From an uncultured Mycoplasmatota bacterium (GTDB lineage Bacteria; Bacillota_I; Bacilli_A; RF39; UBA660), in assembly GCA_947384645.1 (NCBI GenBank), contig CANDHX010000022.1, forward strand, positions 1 to 12,960: DNA of 12,960 bases. Direction: 5' to 3'. Both the position numbers and the translations under genes were made by a program. Below the pieces are notes generated by a model, which did no database searches, was not told the origin of the DNA, and worked only from the letters and a program-made list of their open reading frames with translations. Below are positions 7,620 to 12,960 of the stretch, piece after piece; position 1 is the stretch's first letter; every line of letters starts with the position of its first letter.

Positions 7620-8081
7620 ATGTTTTACGTTAAAAACAAAGAATTGACAAAAGATTTTAGATTTAGAGAGAGTTTCAAAAGCTCTGAGTTACCAGGATAT
7701 ATAAAACACTACGTTCTAGAAGGAGAGGAAATCTGGGTAGCATATAAAACGAACCGTGACCACGGTGTATTCACAGAGGATAAAATCGTCCTTTTCGATA
7801 GCATCAACAAAACTCAAAAACAGATTTATACGATACCTTATAAATCTATCTCGACGATAGCGGTAACTTTCGAAGAAAGAAGTGCTGAACTCTATTTATA
7901 TTTAGATTGCGGATATCCGATAGCCTTGAGATTTATCGACATGAAGCCAGAAGATAAAATAAGATTGAGAATTTTATATACAGCAATAAATAGGGTAGTA
8001 TGCGGAAAAAAACCTTTAAAAACCGATGTCGAAAGACTCATAAACGATGACGTAAGTTTAAATAAAAACGCTAAAAATTAA
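7620..8081 (+). CDS. Bacterial PH-domain protein (bPH_1-like)
   Basis: A 153-residue soluble protein matching the pattern of stand-alone bacterial pleckstrin-homology domains. The early GEEIWVAYKTNRD (35-47) leads into the FTEDKIVLFD strand (51-60), then YTIPYKSISTIAV (70-82), which corresponds to the family's usual 'IPYSSI' strand. The strands ELYLYLDC and IALRFID follow, and then a closing helix (about 111-127) ends the fold. The last 25 residues are a charged tail. Family members are common in Firmicutes and form oligomers; their ligands are largely unknown, so no specific role is assigned. AGGTGG lies 4 nt before the ATG. It has its own promoter and terminator and is thus a single-gene unit. 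Confidence 0.8.
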   Translation: MFYVKNKELTKDFRFRESFKSSELPGYIKHYVLEGEEIWVAYKTNRDHGVFTEDKIVLFDSINKTQKQIYTIPYKSISTIAVTFEERSAELYLYLDCGYPIALRFIDMKPEDKIRLRILYTAINRVVCGKKPLKTDVERLINDDVSLNKNAKN

Positions 8082-8102
8082 TACTAGAAATAGTATTTTT
8101 TT
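8080..8102 (+). terminator. Terminator with GAAA tetraloop after the PH-domain gene
   Basis: AATACTA (8080-8086), GAAA loop (8087-8090) and TAGTATT (8091-8097) form a perfect 7-bp stem closed by a stable GNRA-type tetraloop, followed by a T run to 8102. The left arm begins in the stop codon. Confidence 0.85.
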
Positions 8103-8103
8103 C

Positions 8104-8132
8104 TTGACCTTTTTAATATTTTAAAGTAGTAT
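8104..8132 (+). promoter_or_regulatory. Candidate promoter of the TPR-like gene
   Basis: TTGACC (8104-8109), a 17-nt spacer and TAGTAT (8127-8132). A better-looking TATACT at 8132-8137 would need a 22-nt spacer and is rejected. The expected start near 8139 gives a leader of about 19 nt with GGAAG (8146-8150) as ribosome site. Confidence 0.6.
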
Positions 8133-8157
8133 ATACTCACGTTTTGGAAGTGATAAA

Positions 8158-9159
8158 GTGAGTAAAAATGGTTATAGTAACATCGCTTATGAAGATGCAG
8201 TAAGACATTATAAAAATAATAATCTATTTGTAGCAAGAACACTCTTTGAAAAGCTTCTTGGTATACCTCGATATAGAAAATATGCATTGTTATATCTTTT
8301 CCAAATAGAGATAAAAGACGGCAATATAAAAAGAGCTAGAGAAATTGTCAACAAATTAAAATCGATGGGTATACCAAACGGGTTAAACATAGCCACATTG
8401 GAACAAATCGAATATAATTTTGACAAAAGTAAAAAGTTTCTTAATGAATGCCTTTTCAAGCCTTCCATTTCTAAAGTGGCATCCTTATACTTAGCTAAGA
8501 TATATATTCAATTGGGTGATTATGATACAGGAAGGGAACTACTAAAAAGATTACAAGAAAATTATGATTTCTATGTTCAAGCAACTTTCTCTTTAATCAG
8601 CTTAAGTATTTTACAAGAGGACTTCGAGGAAAGTGAAAGATTATTGAGAAACTTAGATACCTCTAGAATGACCCCAAAAGTGTTAAGTCATTATAGAAAA
8701 ACCGAAAACATTATCAAGTATTTAAAAGGACAAATAGATAAGATACCTAATTCAAAGAGGGAAGAATCCAATTATATACTAAATTTATTCCAAGACGAAA
8801 GCGATGAAACTTTACTAGCTCATATAAAAAGACACGAAATAAAAAGACGAAATGCACCTCCTATTTTATTTCAAGAAAATCTCGATTATGAAAAGCTGTT
8901 ATCTGATATAAGCGAGCAAATTTCATCTATGAACGGAAATCATTTTGAAGTATCCGATATGTACCGTTTCAAACTAGATTATCCTGTGGGAATTACTCCG
9001 ACTGGGACTACTAAAGATATATGCGTAGCTACAGTAATCGGTACTAAAAAAATAATTACTGCATATCCCATATTATTGTCGAGCGAATTCGATAGAGAAG
9101 GTCTATCTACTAGCAAGACATTACAGATGAAAAGACAAAATAACGTTAAAAAGCAATAA
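8158..9159 (+). CDS. TPR-like helical repeat protein with unidentified C-terminal segment
   Basis: Begins with GTG at 8158, 7 nt after GGAAG; no other start codon lies in frame between the promoter and this one. The 333-residue product has helix pairs of the tetratricopeptide type over about residues 8-200. Examples are DAVRHYKNNNLFVARTLFEKLL, shortened here to its core HYKNNNLFVARTLFEKLL, then YLAKIYIQLGDYDTGRELLK and LQEDFEESERLL-like turns, with Gly/Asp/Ala at repeat positions. Such repeats serve as protein-binding scaffolds. After a charged linker (200-245), residues about 258-307 form a compact, beta-like segment including YRFKLDYPVGITPTGTT and CVATVIGTKKIITAYPIL. I cannot assign that segment to a family. 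The end is basic (TLQMKRQNNVKKQ). There is no signal peptide or membrane segment. Its partner proteins are unknown; neighbouring genes are separate transcription units. Confidence 0.82.
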   Translation: MSKNGYSNIAYEDAVRHYKNNNLFVARTLFEKLLGIPRYRKYALLYLFQIEIKDGNIKRAREIVNKLKSMGIPNGLNIATLEQIEYNFDKSKKFLNECLFKPSISKVASLYLAKIYIQLGDYDTGRELLKRLQENYDFYVQATFSLISLSILQEDFEESERLLRNLDTSRMTPKVLSHYRKTENIIKYLKGQIDKIPNSKREESNYILNLFQDESDETLLAHIKRHEIKRRNAPPILFQENLDYEKLLSDISEQISSMNGNHFEVSDMYRFKLDYPVGITPTGTTKDICVATVIGTKKIITAYPILLSSEFDREGLSTSKTLQMKRQNNVKKQ

Positions 9160-9192
9160 AAAAGCCATACGTTAAAGTATGGTATTTTTTTA
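9156..9192. terminator. Bidirectional terminator between convergent genes
   Basis: CCATAC (9165-9170) pairs with GTATGG (9177-9182) around a GTTAAA loop. On the plus strand it is followed by TATTTTTTT. On the minus strand it is followed by a T run (the AAAAAA at 9158-9163). It lies between the plus-strand TPR-like gene and the minus-strand rpsD and can serve both. Confidence 0.85.
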
Positions 9193-9193
9193 A

Positions 9194-9796
9194 TTATCTA
9201 TTGTAGAATTCAACTATCATCGATTCGTTAATTTCAGCGTTAAGCTCGTTTCTTTCTGGATATCTAACGAATGTACCGCTCATCTTCTTAGCATCGAATT
9301 CGACATAAGCTGGGCGAGTAATATTGGCTTCTAAACTAGCTTTAATTTGAGGATGTTCCATTGAACTTTCCTTTACGCTAATAGTCATTCCAGGTTTAAC
9401 ACTAAATGATGGGATATCTACCTTTTTGCCATCGACCAAAATATGTCCATGGTTAACTATTTGTCTTGCACCACGTCTAGTAGTAGCTAATCCCATTCTA
9501 TAGACTACATTGTCGAGTCTGCTTTCCAATAATTTAAAGAAATTTTCACCGGTAATACCTTGCATTTTAGAAGCTCTATCGAATGTACGTCTGAATTGTT
9601 TTTCGGTTAAACCGTACATAAATCTCATCTTTTGCTTTTCTTGAAGCTGTGTTCCGTATTCACTAGCTTTTTTCTTTCTATCTGTTCCGTGTTGTCCTGG
9701 AGCATAAGGTCTTTTAGCTAGTTCCTTACCAGTTTCAAGAGTACTAAAACCTAGTCTTCTAGACTTTTTATAAGCAGGTCCTGTATATCTTGCCAT
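9194..9796 (-). CDS. rpsD: 30S ribosomal protein S4
   Basis: A primary 16S rRNA-binding protein needed early in 30S subunit assembly, also involved in decoding accuracy. The 200 residues align end to end with Bacillus S4: MARYTGP at the start, GKELAKRPYAPGQHG (23-37), the S4 RNA-binding domain at about 91-152 (SRLDNVVYRMGLA, then RQIVNHGHILVDG), and the ending IVEFYNR. The N-terminal zinc-binding cysteines found in some S4 proteins are absent, as in the cysteine-free type. A strong AAGGAGG ribosome site lies 7 nt before the ATG. It is encoded alone rather than in the alpha operon, as in Bacillus. The leader of about 150 nt upstream with pseudoknot potential suggests autoregulation by S4. Confidence 0.98.
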   Translation of the reverse strand: MARYTGPAYKKSRRLGFSTLETGKELAKRPYAPGQHGTDRKKKASEYGTQLQEKQKMRFMYGLTEKQFRRTFDRASKMQGITGENFFKLLESRLDNVVYRMGLATTRRGARQIVNHGHILVDGKKVDIPSFSVKPGMTISVKESSMEHPQIKASLEANITRPAYVEFDAKKMSGTFVRYPERNELNAEINESMIVEFYNR

Positions 9797-9949
9797 CTAA
9801 AATCCTCCTTTCATACTTTGTTTTGCACATGTGAAAGTTATCATATCCACTTTATCTATGGGAGTTTGTAAATTGTTCGCTTGGCAGTAAGTTACTTAAA
9901 ACGAGTACAAACACATATAGAAAAATAGATATAAACTGCCATAAATGCT
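9797..9949 (-). promoter_or_regulatory. rpsD leader with potential H-type pseudoknot (S4 autoregulatory candidate)
   Basis: From the predicted start near 9949 the mRNA leader is about 153 nt. Read 5' to 3' on the minus strand, TGGCAGT (9941-9935) pairs perfectly with ACTGCCA (9888-9882). GTTTGTA (9912-9906), inside that loop, pairs perfectly with TACAAAC (9870-9864), outside it. The order 1-2-1'-2' is an H-type pseudoknot. Further down, CTTTCA (9837-9832) can pair with TGAAAG (9813-9808), which touches the first G of the AGGAGG ribosome site. S4 is known to repress its own synthesis through leader RNA in Bacillus and through a pseudoknot in the E. coli alpha operon. Applying that here is inference from pairing alone. 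No other gene is supported in the 273 nt between the rpsD start and the upstream stop codon. Confidence 0.6.
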
Positions 9950-9955
9950 ATAAGT

Positions 9956-9984
9956 ATTATACATATAATGAGTTTATTTGTAAA
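9956..9984 (-). promoter_or_regulatory. Promoter of rpsD
   Basis: On the minus strand TTTACA (9984-9979), a 17-nt spacer and TATAAT (9961-9956) form a nearly perfect sigma-A promoter. The predicted start is an A near 9949. It is the closest match to consensus in the window, as expected for a ribosomal protein gene. Confidence 0.82.
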
Positions 9985-10069
9985 GAAAAAATACCTTTGA
10001 TAGAGTAAAATGGAATCGGAAATGCGAAAAGTAAAATAATATGTACAATAATATCTTTTTGTGATTGAA

Positions 10070-12960
10070 TTAATGGCTATCACTCATAGTTTTCTTTTTT
10101 ATCTTTAAATCAGCTTCTGATTTTTGTTTTTCATTTAATATTTTTATACGCCCTAAAAAATTTATGATGATTTCCCACTCTTCATCACTTAATAAATTTG
10201 CATGACTTATCCCATAAACTGACTCTAAAATGCTAATCGTTTTTTTTGATAAAGTATGCCCATAATTTTCAAAAATATTGCGAACATCTTCTATAGTTGC
10301 TTTGCTCATATCGAAATAATCGGGATAAACTTCTTTAAGCAATTTGAAAGTTACGTATTTATTAGTTCGGAGTTTTACTAAAGAACCACTATATTTAACT
10401 TTTCTAAAATATCGTTCAAACCATTTCGTATCAGTCAAACCGAATTCTTCTTTATGATTTTGATAAAATTTAAAGACGTATTCTTTAGTAAATTCATTAG
10501 CTTTTCTAATTCCTTGCTGATGTTTAATCATAGCTATCGTAAACATTTTTATTAAATAATTTACTGCGGTATGACCAAGATTGGGATAATATTTTAGAGC
10601 TATATCACTTTGAGTTATTCTTTTTTCATAATATAGAAAGCATATATCTATGGCTACCTTCTTATCTCCATAAAAAGGTATATCATCACATTCCGCATTA
10701 CTCCAAAAATAGTCAAAATCGATTCCTGTAGCTAAACCATTTTTTAAATCGTAAAGATGCATTCTTATCTTCTGCATTAAAATAGCAAATTGATGACTAG
10801 ATAAATCAGATTTCTTTTGAATTTCTGATTCTTGCATATTATCTCGGTATAACATCGTCAAAATCTCTCTATCCTCTAATATAAAATACTTTAAATAGGG
10901 CTTTATATCGATATCAAATAGAACCTTTCCTTCGATTTCTTTAGCCATGTATTTTTTAATAGTGAGAATTCCCTTATATAATCTATTGCGTGCTGACGGA
11001 GCTTGTAAACCGAATTTTTCAGCAATCATGGAATTCGTATAATAAGTTGTTCCATAAAGTCCATAGGCATTTATTATAATTTCTTTATCATCATCCGATA
11101 AAGGTAATCTTTTATCTTGTAAAACACTCTCCAAAGTTTTTCTGTCGATAAAATCTATAGAAGTCTTGAGAAGTCCAATCTTATGAGCAGCAACGTGCTC
11201 TATAGCAATTCTAATAACTGACCCTATATTGTTTTTGATTCCTAAAATTTCAGCAATGTCAATAGGGTACTTCTTCTGTCCATTTTTATTATATTCATTT
11301 TTTAAACCATAAAATAGAGATAAAATTTGGCGTTCTCTAATCGATAAAATATTAGTAGATTCATGTTCCAATACAGATGACTCGATATCATCGATATACA
11401 ACTTGACATTTTTAATAGCCGTTTTATTAGCTAAACGATTAAATTTATTTACTATTTTGCGAACTTTTTCTAAGTCTTCTCCTAAAATTTCTGCTGTAAC
11501 AACAGAACTTCTGTTCTTTATATATAATTCTATAACTCTCATATTATCACAAGAAAATTTAGAATTACTCAGTACATTTTTTAAAAATTCACTAGTATAG
11601 TTCTTTTTTGTACTAGTAATTCCAAAACGATAATAATCCATTGCTAAACATGCATATTTAACTAATTCAGCAACTCTTCTTTGACTAAAGTTTTCATCTT
11701 TATATTCACAAGCAATTTCTATATATGATTTAGATTCTAAAAAGTGCATCTTAGCTATTTCAAAATGAGGACTCTTTAAAGTAAATTCATCATCCAATAA
11801 AATTCTACTATATATTTCTTTATCGTCGAGAAAGCTGTAAGGAGTAGTTCCAAGAAATATACTAATTGCTTTGTTTTTTGCTCTTCTAAAGTCCTTTTCA
11901 ACATCATATAAAGATTCATTTAAAAATTCTGCTATCTCCCTTATAATTAAAGGTCTATCGTTTACTCCATAATATAAATCGAGCAAATATACTTCGTTTT
12001 TATCCAATTTAAGAAGACATTTTTCTCTTATACATAAATATTTTTCCAAATCGAAATTATCAGATTTATAATCTTCTATTCTATAGTACAAAAAAGAAAG
12101 TTTAGCTAAGATAAGTTCTTTATTTATATTATAAAAATTTTTTTTAGCGACTTTTTTATTTCCTTTTTTAAAGTAAACTAAATCTAAAAATTCTTGTTCC
12201 CGTAAAGTAAATAGATTTTTATTTTTTAAAAATACTGGATATAGAAAAGATTTAGGTATTTCATGAATAGCAAATCCGTATTTACTGTAGTTGACATTTT
12301 GTTCTACAGAAACTCTATTATATTTTATAGGTATAATAGGGGCAAATCCCAAAAATCTTTTTAAAATTTCTAATGTTTTTTTATCATAAGGTACGTTTAA
12401 GCCATCGGCAAGTCCTAAAATTTCATCGATCCCCAAATCGCCAAAATAAGATTCAACCAAATTTCTTCCATTTAAATATTCACCAAAAAAGGAATCTAGA
12501 CTTAACTTGTAAATCTTATTTTTATATTCCTTCGTCATATACTCATGGAATAGAATATAACACATATCTTTTTTAGCACTTTTAATAGAAAATTCGATTT
12601 CTAGTTTTTTAGTTTCCACATAATTGAAATCTCTATTGATTAACTGAGCAATCCTCTTACTATCGAAATAGAGATTACTGAGTAGCAATTCTTTTAAAAT
12701 TATTTGCTCGGTACTATCAAATCTATCTCTTAAGAAAAAGAATAAAGTATAGTTTTGGAGAAATGCTGGTTCGATCTTAATTGAATCAAAAGGATATTCT
12801 TTCTTGATGGCATCGATATACTTTCTTTTTAAAGTATAATCTTTATCGAACATACCTCTTATTTTGTTATTCGCTCTTTCTTCTCCTAACCTAATAGCTT
12901 CATTTGTTACTCCAAAATAATCACCAATTTCAACTAATGTCAAAGGTGAAGAAGAAATCG
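10070..12960 (-). CDS. Giant multi-HTH protein with repeated sigma-70 region-4-like modules (5' partial)
   Basis: The frame is open to the right edge with no good start, so the N-terminus is outside; the TTG at 12943-12941 (residue 1 here) is only the first possible start codon in view. At least 963 codons are visible. Residues 2-30 (TLVEIGDYFGVTNEAIR and following) match the sigma-70 region 4.2 helix-turn-helix. Comparable units, each a helix with 'L..E..IL.L.YG' then 'IAE.LG' then a helix, occur near 313-364 (NEVYLLDLYYGVN, IIREIAEFL), 532-592 (RERQILSLFYGL, IDIAEILGI) and 614-670 (IIINAYGLYG, IAEKFGL). Weaker copies lie near 244-292, 394-440, 466-507, 687-736 and 761-808. No region 2 (core-binding, -10 recognition) motif is visible. 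It may be a DNA-binding regulator built from serial sigma-4 domains, but the function is unknown. The base composition is AT-rich like the rest of the window. There is no clear terminator before the rpsD promoter 86 nt downstream. Confidence 0.85.
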   Translation of the reverse strand, partial: ISSSPLTLVEIGDYFGVTNEAIRLGEERANNKIRGMFDKDYTLKRKYIDAIKKEYPFDSIKIEPAFLQNYTLFFFLRDRFDSTEQIILKELLLSNLYFDSKRIAQLINRDFNYVETKKLEIEFSIKSAKKDMCYILFHEYMTKEYKNKIYKLSLDSFFGEYLNGRNLVESYFGDLGIDEILGLADGLNVPYDKKTLEILKRFLGFAPIIPIKYNRVSVEQNVNYSKYGFAIHEIPKSFLYPVFLKNKNLFTLREQEFLDLVYFKKGNKKVAKKNFYNINKELILAKLSFLYYRIEDYKSDNFDLEKYLCIREKCLLKLDKNEVYLLDLYYGVNDRPLIIREIAEFLNESLYDVEKDFRRAKNKAISIFLGTTPYSFLDDKEIYSRILLDDEFTLKSPHFEIAKMHFLESKSYIEIACEYKDENFSQRRVAELVKYACLAMDYYRFGITSTKKNYTSEFLKNVLSNSKFSCDNMRVIELYIKNRSSVVTAEILGEDLEKVRKIVNKFNRLANKTAIKNVKLYIDDIESSVLEHESTNILSIRERQILSLFYGLKNEYNKNGQKKYPIDIAEILGIKNNIGSVIRIAIEHVAAHKIGLLKTSIDFIDRKTLESVLQDKRLPLSDDDKEIIINAYGLYGTTYYTNSMIAEKFGLQAPSARNRLYKGILTIKKYMAKEIEGKVLFDIDIKPYLKYFILEDREILTMLYRDNMQESEIQKKSDLSSHQFAILMQKIRMHLYDLKNGLATGIDFDYFWSNAECDDIPFYGDKKVAIDICFLYYEKRITQSDIALKYYPNLGHTAVNYLIKMFTIAMIKHQQGIRKANEFTKEYVFKFYQNHKEEFGLTDTKWFERYFRKVKYSGSLVKLRTNKYVTFKLLKEVYPDYFDMSKATIEDVRNIFENYGHTLSKKTISILESVYGISHANLLSDEEWEIIINFLGRIKILNEKQKSEADLKIKKKTMSDSH

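Noticed and set aside
9826..9833. Palindrome CACATGTG upstream of rpsD as a repressor operator
   Set aside because: It is only 8 bp with no longer symmetry, and it lies far inside the predicted transcript. It is more likely part of the leader RNA or chance.
9840..9845. TATGAT on the minus strand close to rpsD as its -10 box
   Set aside because: It has no suitable -35 17 nt upstream (CAAACT), whereas TTTACA-17-TATAAT at 9984-9956 is far better.
9892..10083. 63-codon minus-strand open frame with a hydrophobic stretch, starting GTG inside the end of the multi-HTH gene
   Set aside because: It has no ribosome site, has an atypical Tyr/Cys/Phe-rich composition, and covers both the consensus rpsD promoter and part of the leader pseudoknot. 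Another frame of the same region also gives hydrophobic peptides, so this reflects AT-rich sequence. A decayed membrane-protein gene cannot be fully excluded.
1..12960. CRISPR arrays, tRNA or rRNA genes, insertion sequences and attachment sites
   Set aside because: I saw no regularly spaced repeats, cloverleaf-like segments, transposase or integrase motifs, or terminal inverted repeats in the intergenic regions.

Overview
The window comes from an AT-rich, Gram-positive-type bacterium of the Bacilli/Mollicutes-like branch. The evidence is a 200-residue rpsD product very like that of Bacillus, SepF together with a DivIVA-family protein, strong AGGAGG-type ribosome sites, and a pyruvate phosphate dikinase. 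TGA is used as a stop codon and all visible tryptophans are TGG, so this is the standard bacterial code and not the Mycoplasma code. An uncultured gut Bacilli lineage (RF39-like or an Acholeplasma/Erysipelotrichia relative) fits, but that placement is inference.

Layout: everything from position 1 to 9159 reads on the plus strand. It starts with the 3' part of a beta-rich, probably extracytoplasmic protein with a proline-rich tail, closed by a terminator. Next comes ppdK, overlapping by 11 nt a small stand-alone Smr-domain gene, then sepF and a divIVA-like gene with their own candidate promoter. This is a compact version of the usual Firmicutes sepF-ylmG-ylmH-divIVA neighbourhood. After a terminator lies an 86-codon remnant of a DUF4143-type ATPase. 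Three separately promoted genes follow: an unrecognised 604-residue protein, a bacterial PH-domain protein, and a TPR-like protein with an unidentified C-terminal segment. A bidirectional terminator near 9156-9192 separates this block from the minus-strand block.

The minus-strand block, read from the right edge, begins with a very long protein of at least 963 residues, cut by the window end. It appears to be a serial array of sigma-70 region-4-like helix-turn-helix modules. It is followed by rpsD with its own consensus-like promoter and a leader of about 150 nt that can fold into an H-type pseudoknot, the type of structure expected for S4 autoregulation.

The two most interesting items are the multi-HTH sigma-like protein and the rpsD leader pseudoknot. 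Four of the six candidate promoters (five plus-strand, one minus-strand) carry an extended -10 (TGnTAnAAT-like), which looks like a promoter habit of this genome. No CRISPR array, tRNA, rRNA, insertion sequence or phage gene was seen. No stretch longer than 300 nt lacks a gene; the longest gap is the 273 nt upstream of rpsD, described below.
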